32,607 bases of DNA from Polaromonas sp. (lineage in GTDB: Bacteria > Pseudomonadota > Gammaproteobacteria > Burkholderiales > Burkholderiaceae_C). The notes below the pieces were generated by a model. That model was not told the DNA's origin. It saw only the letters and a list, made by a program, of their open reading frames with translations, and made no database searches. The stretch covers positions 1-32,607 of the forward strand of contig JAURVI010000040.1 of NCBI GenBank assembly GCA_030655515.1. The letters are read 5' to 3'. Position 1 is the stretch's first letter. Every line of letters begins with the position of its first letter. The position numbers and the translations under genes are program-made. Of this stretch, positions 1-7,920 are shown one piece after another.

Positions 1-2675
1 ATCAGCGTCTCGGTCAGGCGCTGGAAGTTCAGGTACAGCAGCAGGAAGATCAACAGCAGCGTGACCGGAACCACCACCTTCATCTTCTCGATGGCGCGCT
101 CCATGTACTCGAACTGGCCGCTCCAGGTGGCGTAGTAGCCGGGCGGGAACTGGACCTGCTCGTTGACCGCCTTGCGCGCGTCGGCCACATAGCCGCCGAT
201 GTCGCGGTCGCGGATATCCACATAGATGTAGGCCGACAGCAGCGCGTTCTCGGTGCGGATGCCGGGCGCGCCCTTGGCCACCTCGATCCGTGCCAACTGG
301 CCGAGCGGGATCATGGCGCCGTCCATGGTCGGCACCAGGACTTCGCGCGAGATCTGCTCGGGGTTGCTGCGCAGTTCGCGCGGATAGCGCACCGTCACGC
401 CGAAACGCTCGCGCCCCTCCACGGTGGTCGTGACCATCTCGCCGCCCAGGGCGGTGCCGATCACGTCCTGCACCTCGCCCACCGACAAGCCGTAGCGCGC
501 CAGTTGCGCGCGGTCCGGCTCGATGTTGAGGTAAAAGCCGCCGGTGATGCGCTCGGCGAAGGCCGAGGTGGTGCCCGGCACCTGCTTCACGACCGCTTCG
601 ATCTGCTTGGCCAGCTTTTCCATTTCGTCCAGGTCCTTGCCGAACACCTTGATGCCGATCGGCGTGCGGATGCCGGTGGCAAGCATGTCGAGGCGCGCCT
701 TGATCGGCATGGTCCAGGCATTGGAGACGCCGGGGAATTGCAGCGCCTTGTCCATTTCGCCGATCAGCCTGTCGGTGGTCATGCCGGGCCGCCATTCGGA
801 CTCGGGCTTGAGGTTGATGACGGTCTCGAACATCTCGGTCGGGGCCGGGTCGGTCGCGGTATTGGCGCGGCCGGCTTTGCCCCAGACCGACACCACTTCC
901 GGGAAACTCTTGATGATTTTGTTCTGGGTCTGCATCAGTTCCGCCGCCTTGGTGATGGACATGCCCGGCAGGCTGGACGGCATGAAGAACAAGGTGCCTT
1001 CATTGAGGGTCGGCATGAATTCGCTGCCGAGTTTCGATGCCGGATACACCGAGACCGCCAGAGCGATGAGCGCTGCAACGATGGTCAGCTTTTTCCAGCG
1101 CATCACTCCTGTGATGATCGGCCTATAGACCCAGATCAGAAAACGGTTCACCGGGTTCTTCGCCTCCGGCATGATCTTGCCGCGGATGAACAAGATCATC
1201 AGCACCGGCACCAGCGTCAGCGACAGCAGCGCCGCGCTCGCCATGGCGAAGGTCTTGGTGTAGGCCAGCGGCGAGAAGAGGCGCCCCTCCTGCGACTCCA
1301 GCGTGAACACCGGCAGGAACGACACGGTGATGATCAGCAGCGAAAAGAACAGCGCCGGACCCACTTCCTTGCAGGCGGCGAGAATCGCCTCCACCCGCTG
1401 CTGGTTCGAATGGCCTTGCTTCAGGCGTTCCAGGTGCTTGTGCGCGTTTTCGATCATGACAATCGCCGCATCGATCATCGCGCCGATGGCAATCGCAATG
1501 CCGCCCAGGCTCATCAGGTTCGAACTCATGCCGAGCAGGCGCATCGCGATGAAGGCCATCAGGACGGCCACCGGCAACATCAGGATCGCCACCAGCGCGC
1601 TGCGCGCATGCAGCAGGAACACGAAGCAGACCAGCGCCACGATGATGCTTTCCTCGATCAGGGTCATCGTCAAGCTCTTGATGGCGCGGTGGATGAGGTC
1701 GGCGCGGTCGTACACCGCTTCGATGCTGACGCCGGCCGGCAAGCCGGCGCTGATTTCGCCGATCTTCGCCTTGATGTTGTGGATGACGTCCAGCGCGTTC
1801 TGGCCATAGCGCGCCATCACGATGCCGGACACCACTTCACCTTCGCCATTGAGTTCGGTCAGGCCGCGCCGCTCGTCGGGGGCCAGTTCCACCCGGGCGA
1901 TGTCGCGCACCAGGACCGGCGTGCCTTTTTCACTTTTCACGACCAGGTTTTCAATATCGCCCTTGCCGCGCAGGTAGCCCTTGCCGCGCACCATGTACTC
2001 GGTCTCGGCCATTTCGACCACCCTGCCGCCGACATCGCGGTTCGACTCGCGGATCACCTGCACGACTTTGTTGAGCGCAATGCCGTAGGCGCGCAGTTTG
2101 ACCGGATCGACCGTGACCTGGTAGGTTTGCACAAAGCCGCCGATGGACGCCACCTCGGCCACGCCGTGCGCCTTGGTCAACTGGTAGCGCAAATACCAGT
2201 CCTGCAGCGTGCGCAGTTCGGCCAGCGTCCTGTCCCTGGCGAGCACCACGTACTGATAGACCCAGCCGACCCCCGTGGCATCCGGCCCGATCTGCGGCGC
2301 CACGCCCTTGGGCATGCGACCGGACGCGAAGTTCAGGTACTCCAGCACGCGCGAGCGCGCCCAGTAGATGTCGGTGCCGTCCTCAAAAATGATGTAGACG
2401 AAGGACGCGCCGAAAAACGAGAAGCCGCGCACCACCCTGGACTTCGGCACCGACAGCATGGCGGTGGTGAGCGGGTACGTGACCTGGTCTTCCACCACCT
2501 GCGGCGCCTGGCCCGGGTATTCCGTATAGACGATCACCTGCACGTCCGACAGGTCGGGCAGCGCGTCGATCGGGGTTTTCAGGAGGGCATAGATACCGCC
2601 GAAGGTGATGAACAGGGTGGCGAGCAGGACCAGGAAAATGTTCCGGCCCGACCAGTCGATGATCTTGTTGAGCAT
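1..2675 (-). CDS. cusA: Cu(I)/Ag(I) RND efflux pump inner-membrane subunit CusA (C-terminus cut by window edge)
   Basis: The frame stays open from ATG at 2675 to the window edge, giving about 891 of the usual 1040-1050 residues. It begins MLNKIIDWSGRN, typical of heavy-metal RND pumps of the HME family. These proton-driven trimers pump metal from cytoplasm and periplasm through a CusB/CusC conduit. The three methionines that carry Cu(I)/Ag(I) in E. coli CusA (M573, M623, M672) align with M565 (in FFMPSSLPG), M615 (in APTEMFET) and M664 (in RLDMLATGI), with exactly conserved spacing of 50 and 49 residues. This favours monovalent copper/silver over the divalent cations of CzcA. The start lies 12 bp after the cusB stop, with a GGGG ribosome site 7 nt upstream. 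It is the last visible gene of the cus operon. Confidence 0.95.
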   Translation of the reverse strand, partial: MLNKIIDWSGRNIFLVLLATLFITFGGIYALLKTPIDALPDLSDVQVIVYTEYPGQAPQVVEDQVTYPLTTAMLSVPKSRVVRGFSFFGASFVYIIFEDGTDIYWARSRVLEYLNFASGRMPKGVAPQIGPDATGVGWVYQYVVLARDRTLAELRTLQDWYLRYQLTKAHGVAEVASIGGFVQTYQVTVDPVKLRAYGIALNKVVQVIRESNRDVGGRVVEMAETEYMVRGKGYLRGKGDIENLVVKSEKGTPVLVRDIARVELAPDERRGLTELNGEGEVVSGIVMARYGQNALDVIHNIKAKIGEISAGLPAGVSIEAVYDRADLIHRAIKSLTMTLIEESIIVALVCFVFLLHARSALVAILMLPVAVLMAFIAMRLLGMSSNLMSLGGIAIAIGAMIDAAIVMIENAHKHLERLKQGHSNQQRVEAILAACKEVGPALFFSLLIITVSFLPVFTLESQEGRLFSPLAYTKTFAMASAALLSLTLVPVLMILFIRGKIMPEAKNPVNRFLIWVYRPIITGVMRWKKLTIVAALIALAVSVYPASKLGSEFMPTLNEGTLFFMPSSLPGMSITKAAELMQTQNKIIKSFPEVVSVWGKAGRANTATDPAPTEMFETVINLKPESEWRPGMTTDRLIGEMDKALQFPGVSNAWTMPIKARLDMLATGIRTPIGIKVFGKDLDEMEKLAKQIEAVVKQVPGTTSAFAERITGGFYLNIEPDRAQLARYGLSVGEVQDVIGTALGGEMVTTTVEGRERFGVTVRYPRELRSNPEQISREVLVPTMDGAMIPLGQLARIEVAKGAPGIRTENALLSAYIYVDIRDRDIGGYVADARKAVNEQVQFPPGYYATWSGQFEYMERAIEKMKVVVPVTLLLIFLLLYLNFQRLTETL

Positions 2676-2687
2676 GGCGCGTCCCCG

Positions 2688-3995
2688 TCAATGACCGGCA
2701 TGCGGATTGGCTGGAGCGGCCTGGCCGAAACTGCCGAGCGCCGCCTTCAGGTTGCTTTCGGCGTCGATCAGGAAGTTGGCGGCGACCACCACCCGCTCGC
2801 CGTCCTTCACGCCATCGAGCACCTCGACGTAATCGTCGCTGCGGGCGCCGAGCTTGACTTCGCGCGGCTCGAAGCGACCTTCTTGCACTTGCACCAGAAC
2901 GATGCGACGGGTGCCGCTGTCGATGACGGCGGACAGCGGCACCGTCACGCTGCTTTTCCTCCTTGCCGGTGCGGCCAGCTCCACCTGGGTGAACATGCCG
3001 GGCTTGAGCAATTGGCCGGGATTGGGGAGCTCGATGCGCACTTGAACCGTGCGCGTTTCCGCCTTCAGGGTCGGATAAACGTAAGTGACGGCACCTGCAA
3101 ACTCCTTGTCCGGATAGGCGTTGATTTTCACTTTGGCCCTGGCGCCCGGTTGGACCAGACCGATGTCCTGTTCGAATACGTCGGCAAACACCCAGACCGA
3201 AGAAAGATCGGCGATCTGGTACAACATTTCCCCGGGCATGAAGCGCATGCCCTGCAATGCTTTCTTTTCCATCACGATACCGGAAACCGGCGAGCGCAAG
3301 GTCAGGGTGCGCCTGGCATCGCCGGATTTTGCGAGCGCCGCAATCTGTTCTTCCGAAATATCCCAATTCTTCAGACGCATCAGACTTGACTCGGCAAGCT
3401 GCTTCATACCGTCCTGCGCGCCACTTTCCGCACCTTTGAGCGACTCCAGGCCTTGCGCCGCGATGGCGTATTCGCGCTGCGCGGACACCAGTTCGGCGCT
3501 GTAGACCTCGAACAGCGGCTGCCCCTTGCCAATCGCCTGCCCGGTCGCGTTGACATACAGGCGTTCCACATAGCCTTCGAACTTGGGCGAGATGGTGTAG
3601 ACGCGCCGCTCGTCGGGCTCGATGCGTCCGGCGGCGCGCACGATCTTTTCAATCGACTTCATGCTGGCCGCTTCCGTCCTGACGCCGAGTTTCTGAATCT
3701 TTTCGGTGCTGATCCTGATCTGGTTGGTGGACACCGGTTCGGCATCCGCTTCGCCCTCGTAGACCGGGGTGTACGCCATGCCCATCGGGTCTTTCTTCGG
3801 CACCGGTGACGTGTCGGGCAAACCCATCGGATTGCGGTAATAAAGAACTTTGCGTTCTTGCTTGCCGCTGTTGGCCCCGGTGGCTGCGATATTCTGACTG
3901 GCACCCGTGCTGCGTTGGCCCGCCCAATAACCGCCACCAGCCGCCAGTACGGCGACGACGACCAGCCCGATCATGATGTTCGCGCCTTGTTTCAT
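2688..3995 (-). CDS. cusB: Cu(I)/Ag(I) efflux membrane-fusion protein CusB
   Basis: This is the 435-residue periplasmic adaptor that links CusA to CusC and hands metal to the pump. An N-terminal hydrophobic segment (about residues 7-25) anchors or exports it. Residues 50-80 hold a heavy-metal-binding domain with the pattern YRNPMG...KKDPMGM, a Met-rich site that in CusB-type adaptors binds Cu(I)/Ag(I). The barrel-sandwich and coiled-coil hairpin follow (about 120-250), then beta-barrel and membrane-proximal domains. The last residues, NPHAGH, add histidines. The start overlaps the cusC stop in an ATGA, so translation is probably coupled. No separate CusF chaperone gene is visible. Confidence 0.94.
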   Translation of the reverse strand: MKQGANIMIGLVVVAVLAAGGGYWAGQRSTGASQNIAATGANSGKQERKVLYYRNPMGLPDTSPVPKKDPMGMAYTPVYEGEADAEPVSTNQIRISTEKIQKLGVRTEAASMKSIEKIVRAAGRIEPDERRVYTISPKFEGYVERLYVNATGQAIGKGQPLFEVYSAELVSAQREYAIAAQGLESLKGAESGAQDGMKQLAESSLMRLKNWDISEEQIAALAKSGDARRTLTLRSPVSGIVMEKKALQGMRFMPGEMLYQIADLSSVWVFADVFEQDIGLVQPGARAKVKINAYPDKEFAGAVTYVYPTLKAETRTVQVRIELPNPGQLLKPGMFTQVELAAPARRKSSVTVPLSAVIDSGTRRIVLVQVQEGRFEPREVKLGARSDDYVEVLDGVKDGERVVVAANFLIDAESNLKAALGSFGQAAPANPHAGH

Positions 3996-5263
3996 AATTC
4001 TTCTCCCAGGAGTCGTTCGATGGCCGCCAGGCTCGTCTGTGCCTGCACCCGCGCCTTGATCTGGTTCTGCCTTGCCTGGCGGATCTGTCGCTGCGCATCG
4101 AGCAAGGTGGCGAAATCGACCTTCCCGTTCTCATAGCTGGCCAGCGCCGCCTTGAACGTCAGTTCAGCCTGCGGCAACAGGCTGTTTGTGATGGCGGCTT
4201 CGGTGCGTCGTGCGGCGTCCAGTCCAGACAGGTTCTCCGTCAGCTCCGCGAGCACCTGGTTGGCGGTGGCCTCCTTGCGTGATCGGGCCGCCGACAGCAC
4301 GGCCTGCGCTTCGCGTTCCTGCGCGCGACGCCACGACTGCTGCAAAGGAAGGTTGAGTTCCACCATCACCGCCCATTCCTTGACCGAATTCTTGTACTGG
4401 ACGGGTGTGATGCCGAACGTGAAATCGGGGTAACGGTTCTTGTGGGTCAGGTCGCGGCTTTTCTCGGCAGCCCTGAGTCGGACGTCGTCGGCAAAAAGCT
4501 GGGGATTGCGTTCGCGGACGCGCTCTTGCAGCACCGCGGGGTCGAGATTGACCGGCACCGGCAACGCGCGCAGACGTTCCGGTGCTGCCAACGCCGCATC
4601 GGCGGGCCGCGCCAGCAGCGTGTTCAAACGTACCTGGGTCATGCGCTTTTCGTTTTCCAGGGCAATCAGTTCGTTCCTGAGGTTGGTCTGCTCCACCTGC
4701 GCCCGGATCGCATCCGATGGCGCGGCCAGGCCGCCGGCGTAGCGGACTTGCGCCACCTTCTCCAGGCGCGACACGAGATCAAGGAGTTCACTGGTCAGGC
4801 GCTCGTTCTGGTGCAGATAGTAAAACTGCGCGTAGCCGGCCTTGATGCGGGAAGACAGTTCCGCCCAAGCGCCAAACACACGGCTTTTCGCGCCGTCGGC
4901 TTCCAGCGCGGCAATTTCGCGTTGCAGATCGCGCTTGCCGAACCAGGGCACGTCCTGCATCAATGTATAGCGGGTGCTGCCGACCCGTCCGGGCAACAAG
5001 GTCGGATTTTGTTGGCCCGCCTGGGTGATGTCCATCCATTCCACGCGCAGCTTGGGATCAGGCAATGCACCGGCTGGACCGATGCGCTCGCGAGCAGCGT
5101 CGGCTTCATGGCGCATGCCCGCGTATTCGGGATTACGCTCCCTGGCATGGTCGAGAAGGCTTTCCACGCTGCCGCCGACGATCTGTTCGCTTGCCATCGT
5201 GGCGCTCGGCACGCCCATCGCCAAGGTCACCGCGACCGCGCAGGTGCGTAAAACGTATTGCAT
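3992..5263 (-). CDS. cusC: Outer-membrane efflux protein of the cus system (TolC/CusC family)
   Basis: A 423-residue TolC-family outer-membrane channel that completes the tripartite copper/silver exporter. I chose the ATG at 5263 (MQYVLRTCAVAV) over an in-frame ATG 21 nt upstream, because AAGGA sits 7 nt before it and the signal peptide starts cleanly there. Cleavage is likely after ATMA. Unlike E. coli CusC there is no obvious lipobox, so lipid anchoring is not supported. The two long helical repeats rich in Ala, Arg, Gln and Glu (about 55-230 and 270-420) are typical of outer-membrane efflux proteins. It is first of three tightly packed cus genes; its stop overlaps the cusB start. Confidence 0.9.
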   Translation of the reverse strand: MQYVLRTCAVAVTLAMGVPSATMASEQIVGGSVESLLDHARERNPEYAGMRHEADAARERIGPAGALPDPKLRVEWMDITQAGQQNPTLLPGRVGSTRYTLMQDVPWFGKRDLQREIAALEADGAKSRVFGAWAELSSRIKAGYAQFYYLHQNERLTSELLDLVSRLEKVAQVRYAGGLAAPSDAIRAQVEQTNLRNELIALENEKRMTQVRLNTLLARPADAALAAPERLRALPVPVNLDPAVLQERVRERNPQLFADDVRLRAAEKSRDLTHKNRYPDFTFGITPVQYKNSVKEWAVMVELNLPLQQSWRRAQEREAQAVLSAARSRKEATANQVLAELTENLSGLDAARRTEAAITNSLLPQAELTFKAALASYENGKVDFATLLDAQRQIRQARQNQIKARVQAQTSLAAIERLLGEEL

Positions 5264-5440
5264 ATGATTTTCCTTTAAAGGCAAGAACCTCGGTGTTCGC
5301 CGCAGGCATCGCTATGCGGCGGCGTGCTTTGCCACGGCGGCCCGGTCAATCGGAAGTGGAATAAAAAAACCTCCAGAGCACGAAAGCGACCAGTCGATGC
5401 ACCGGAAATGCAATAGACCGGGGCTAGATAGTCTGAGAGG

Positions 5441-5839
5441 TCAAAGGCGGAAGCAACAGTTCCTGATGGCCACGGGCGGTGCCGTGGTGCGCATCATGTG
5501 GGGCACCTGCAGTGCCGCCCCCAAAAACACCGGGGCCGTGACCGGCCATGTGAAATCGGCAGGCAGGGCAACGATGACCACCGGGGAGGGTAGTTCGTAC
5601 TTGTAGGCGGTTTGCTGCCCCGTCTGGCAGTGCGCCTGGCACAGGTTGGACGGCGCGTTGTCCATGTTCAAAGTCATGAATTCGGCGCAGGGCATGCCAG
5701 CCTCGACCATCGCTACAGCTTCGGCAACTTTTGATGCAGCACCCGGGCAGGCGTGGCTGGCCACCGCCAACTGCATGAACAGCAGGCTGACCAGCGCAAA
5801 CAGCGCTGTGATCAGGCGGGCGCGGCGATTCCAGGTCAT
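5441..5839 (-). CDS. Small exported Cys/Met/His-containing protein next to the copper efflux operon (unknown function)
   Basis: A 132-residue protein with an N-terminal signal peptide or anchor (about residues 8-28, LITALFALVSLLFMQLAVASHA). The remainder has scattered metal-ligand residues: HACP, MPCAEFM, NLCQAHCQ, a PHMM motif, and a C-terminal NCCFRL. Similar uncharacterised small proteins are often found upstream of copper/silver RND operons in beta- and gammaproteobacteria. Position and ligands suggest a periplasmic metal-binding or sensing accessory, but no activity is established. It is 177 bp upstream of cusC on the same strand. That gap contains a GC-rich hairpin (GCCGCA...TGCGGC near 5310-5330) and no other gene I can support. 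No convincing ribosome site precedes the start, so the exact N-terminus is uncertain. Confidence 0.7.
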   Translation of the reverse strand: MTWNRRARLITALFALVSLLFMQLAVASHACPGAASKVAEAVAMVEAGMPCAEFMTLNMDNAPSNLCQAHCQTGQQTAYKYELPSPVVIVALPADFTWPVTAPVFLGAALQVPHMMRTTAPPVAIRNCCFRL

Positions 5840-5938
5840 GGGCTGAGGTGAGAAAGTGCGTAATTAGCGAATTGAGGGAACAGCCAGTTTAATGGAACTG
5901 CCCCGTGCCGGCGATAAAAATTCTCAACTGCGATCCGA

Positions 5939-5956
5939 TTACTCCCACTCAATTGT
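5939..5956 (-). repeat. Putative attL: displaced guaA 3' terminus
   Basis: On the minus strand these 18 bases read ACAATTGAGTGGGAGTAA, which encodes TIEWE-stop, exactly the GuaA C-terminus. They match 9275-9292 at 16 of 18 positions. The two differences are third-codon-position changes, so this copy looks like a genuine guaA end from a related lineage rather than chance. Similarity ends sharply on both sides. Confidence 0.7.
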
Positions 5957-6012
5957 TTCCGATGCCCGGAAACACGCATGGATACTATATTTCTGTGTTC
6001 TCATCATCATAA

Positions 6013-6034
6013 TTTACCGTCACTTTTACCGTCA
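6013..6034 (+). repeat. Short tandem direct repeat beside attL (possible integrase arm sites)
   Basis: TTTACCGTCA occurs at 6013-6022 and again at 6025-6034, a 12-bp period, in an AT-rich stretch 57-78 bp inside the left island border. Short direct repeats at this distance from a core site are typical of arm-type binding sites of tyrosine recombinases. This function is inferred from position only. Confidence 0.4.
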
Positions 6035-6089
6035 AAAAACGAGCACTTTTGCTGGCGCGGGAGATGGACTCGGTTTGACGGGCGGCTAC

Positions 6090-6665
6090 TCCAGCCCATC
6101 AATCGTCCTGGATCTCCATGCCTGTCTGATCCTCATGCAGCGCTCCGTCGAAGGCCTGCATGTCGGCGGCAAGTCGGCCCTCGACTGGTACGGCGTGCGG
6201 CAGTATCTGTCGCAGCAGTCCATTCTGCATCTCTACGGCTGGACAACCGTCCGCCTCCCCGGCTGGTTCACCGAGCGCTTCCCGGCGGAGTACCACCGCA
6301 AGCGCCTGTTCGACGAGCCGCCGGCCGATCCGCTTCATGCCGGACCGTTCGAGAAGCGCGACGATGCGCCTCGGGTCTCGACACCAGAGCGAACGCTCCT
6401 GGAAGTGCTCAGCGAGGTAGGCGTGCGTCAGCCGCTGCAGGAGGCGCGCGAACTCGCCGAGAGCGCCTATAGCCTGCGTGCCGATGTGCTGCGTGATTTG
6501 CTCCAGCGCTGCACCAGCGTAAAGACGGTGCGCCTGTGCCTGCACCTTGGGCGCGAACTCGCCCTGCCCTGGGCCACCAAACTGGATGCCGCGAAACTGC
6601 CGACCGGCAGCGGCCGAGCTTGGGTATCCCGCTCGGCCGACGGACTTCTTGTGCTGAAGCCATGA
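6090..6665 (+). pseudogene. AbiEi-type antitoxin, N-terminus lost (type IV toxin-antitoxin pair 1)
   Basis: From about 6135 (MQRSVEGLHVGGKSALDWYG) to the stop this reads as the central and C-terminal part of AbiEi_3-type antitoxins, the transcriptional repressors paired with AbiEii nucleotidyltransferases. Visible hallmarks are HVGGKSALD, the LHLYGW strand, STPERTLLEVL and CTSVKTVRLCL. The N-terminal winged-helix DNA-binding domain of roughly 90 residues is absent. The open frame continues upstream to 5892, but that part is AT-rich junction sequence with a hydrophobic stretch unlike the family. The stop overlaps the next start as ATGA, the usual abiEi/abiEii coupling. It is probably non-functional as an autorepressor. 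Confidence 0.75.
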
Positions 6666-6772
6666 ACCAGACCTATCTCGATACCGCACGTCCGCCAAGC
6701 CAAGTCGCCCCACTTATTTTTGCAGGTGGTACATTCGCGCTCAAGGGTGCGCGGTACTGCGTCGGACTGTGA
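6662..6772 (+). pseudogene. AbiEii-type nucleotidyltransferase toxin, only the first ~29 residues left (pair 1)
   Basis: An ATG overlapping the antitoxin stop opens a 36-codon frame. Its first part, MNQTYLDTARPPSQVAPLIF followed by AGGTFALKG, is the N-terminus of AbiEii/DUF1814 nucleotidyltransferases. In intact members the next residues are the Gly-Gly-Thr/Ser active-site motif and an acidic metal-binding motif. Here family similarity stops at about 6748, right after FALKG, and the frame ends in ARYCVGL. A GGT-ACT-GCG (Gly-Thr-Ala) is still legible 4 bases out of frame just downstream, after which nothing matches. The gene cannot make an active enzyme. Confidence 0.7.
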
Positions 6773-6835
6773 CAGCATACGATGAACGATGCGATTGCCG
6801 GAGCACCGGCCCAATACGTACCACGCTTGAAGCGT

Positions 6836-6871
6836 TTGACTTCCGTTCTCGATGTGTATAAAATTCTATAC
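6836..6871 (+). promoter_or_regulatory. Promoter and palindromic operator of the higBA-like pair
   Basis: A -35 TTGACT (6836-6841) and -10 TAAAAT (6859-6864) are separated by 17 bp. The -10 is embedded in the imperfect palindrome GTATAAAATTCTATAC (6856-6871, 14 of 16 positions symmetric), 11 bp before the toxin ATG. An operator covering the -10 fits autorepression by the HTH antitoxin, as known for HigA-type regulators. Confidence 0.65.
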
Positions 6872-6882
6872 GAAGTGAAGTG

Positions 6883-7227
6883 ATGAGCGACGCAAAAGAG
6901 ATTCGCTGGGTGGGTTCCGCCTACGACGACTTGTTGGCATTCCCGGACGACCCACGTCGCTCCGCTGGTTTCCAGTTAGGTAAGGTCCAAGTTGGTTTGG
7001 ACCCGGACGACTGGAAGCCGTTCGATGATGTCGGGGCGGGCACCAAGGAAATCCGCATTCGGGAGGCCAGCGGCATCTATCGGGTGATGTACGTCGCCAA
7101 GTTCGAGGAAGCCGTATATGTCTTGCACTGCTTCCAGAAGAAGACGCAGGCAACCAGCAAGCAGGACAAGGGCATTGCCGGGGCGCGCTATCGTGCCGTG
7201 GTCAATGCGAGAAAGGCACGGAAATGA
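6883..7227 (+). CDS. higB: HigB/RelE-superfamily toxin (phage Gp49-like, DUF891)
   Basis: A 114-residue basic protein of the RelE/HigB superfamily, Gp49-like branch. Members are ribosome-dependent mRNA interferases neutralised by a partner antitoxin. Visible signature: EIRIREASGIYRVMYVAKF followed by VYVLHCFQKKTQ and a Lys/Arg-rich tail, as in DUF891 proteins. Length is normal and the frame is undamaged. ATG at 6883 is preferred to an in-frame GTG one codon earlier. The stop overlaps the antitoxin start as ATGA, with the toxin-first order typical of HigBA. It is the only toxin in this island that looks intact. The gene symbol reflects family, not a verified ortholog. Confidence 0.85.
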   Translation: MSDAKEIRWVGSAYDDLLAFPDDPRRSAGFQLGKVQVGLDPDDWKPFDDVGAGTKEIRIREASGIYRVMYVAKFEEAVYVLHCFQKKTQATSKQDKGIAGARYRAVVNARKARK

Positions 7228-7556
7228 AGATCGACACCGAAATCCGCCATGTGACGAAGCCGGGAGCGAACCTCTTCCTGGAGCTTGGCTTCGCGCCCGC
7301 TGAGGCCAAGCGCTTGCAGGCAGCCTCTCGCAAGCAGATCAACGACACCCAATTGCTGAAGCAGCAGTTGATGGACGAGCTGTCCACCTGGATTGCCGAG
7401 CATCACCTGAAGCAAGCCGAAGCGGCCGAAATCCTGATGGTTTCGCGTCCGCGCGTGTCCGACATGGTGAACAAGAAAACGGCCAAGTTCACCATCGACA
7501 CGCTGGTGGAAATGCTCAGCCGCGTCGGCAAACCGGTCAAGCTGGCCATCGGTTAA
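7224..7556 (+). CDS. higA: HigA-like helix-turn-helix antitoxin
   Basis: A 110-residue XRE-family protein with the HTH in the C-terminal half (about 60-100): LKQAEAAEIL, then VSRPRVSDMVNKK and FTIDTLVEMLSRVGKPVKL, as in HTH_37/HigA2-type antitoxins. The N-terminal half (AEAKRLQAASRKQIND...) is helical and probably holds the toxin. It overlaps higB by 4 bp, implying coupled translation. It likely represses its own promoter at the palindrome 6856-6871. The pair appears complete, so it may still be functional and may stabilise this region. Confidence 0.85.
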   Translation: MKIDTEIRHVTKPGANLFLELGFAPAEAKRLQAASRKQINDTQLLKQQLMDELSTWIAEHHLKQAEAAEILMVSRPRVSDMVNKKTAKFTIDTLVEMLSRVGKPVKLAIG

Positions 7557-7581
7557 CGCGCTGAACGACTGACCACTTCCA

Positions 7582-7920
7582 TCAATTCCCGCACCAGCGG
7601 CGGTAAGCGTCAATCCATTCCGCCCCCTCTGGCGGCGGGTCCGGCATCGGCAGATCGAGGATCGGAATTGCTTGAGTTGCTTTTCCGCGCACGCAAATAG
7701 CGACAATTTGGTCGCGCCGGGTGAGATCGATCTTGGCCACCGTCACTGCCTGCCCAAGCACCTGGGTCGTGAATGGAAGGGAGAGATGCTCTTCGATCAT
7801 GGCGAAGAAGCCGCCAGCCTGCTCCGATTCGGAGTAGGCGTCCGTGGTCGCTTCCTCGATGAGTTGATCCAGGTATTCCGCGGTGAACTTCGTCGTCTTT
7901 TTCGTTTTCGCTTTTGTCAT
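7582..7920 (-). CDS. Small conserved protein of unknown function (often labelled calcium-binding)
   Basis: A 112-residue protein starting MTKAKTKKTTKFTAEYLDQL. A Lys/Thr-rich start is followed by LIEEATTDAYSESEQAGGFF, then a conserved block TVAKIDLTRRDQIVAIC and a C-terminal LPMPDPPPEGAEWIDAYRRW. I recognise this as a widespread small family usually annotated only as hypothetical or calcium-binding, with no biochemical role I can vouch for. An in-frame extension to 8037 exists, but the internal ATG at 7920 overlaps the stop of the upstream gene remnant as ATGA, the family's usual arrangement. Its normal partner gene is broken here (see 7917-8146). Confidence 0.7.
   Translation of the reverse strand: MTKAKTKKTTKFTAEYLDQLIEEATTDAYSESEQAGGFFAMIEEHLSLPFTTQVLGQAVTVAKIDLTRRDQIVAICVRGKATQAIPILDLPMPDPPPEGAEWIDAYRRWCGN

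Noticed and set aside
504..3389. A 961-residue open frame on the plus strand opposite cusA and cusB
   Set aside because: It has the His/Arg/Asp/Gln-rich composition of an antisense shadow of GC-rich coding DNA, no recognisable domain, and lies opposite two well-supported genes.
5892..6134. Membrane-like N-terminus fused to the AbiEi remnant
   Set aside because: The hydrophobic stretch is translated from AT-rich island-border DNA and has no family match I recognise. A designed fusion is less likely than an accidental open frame.
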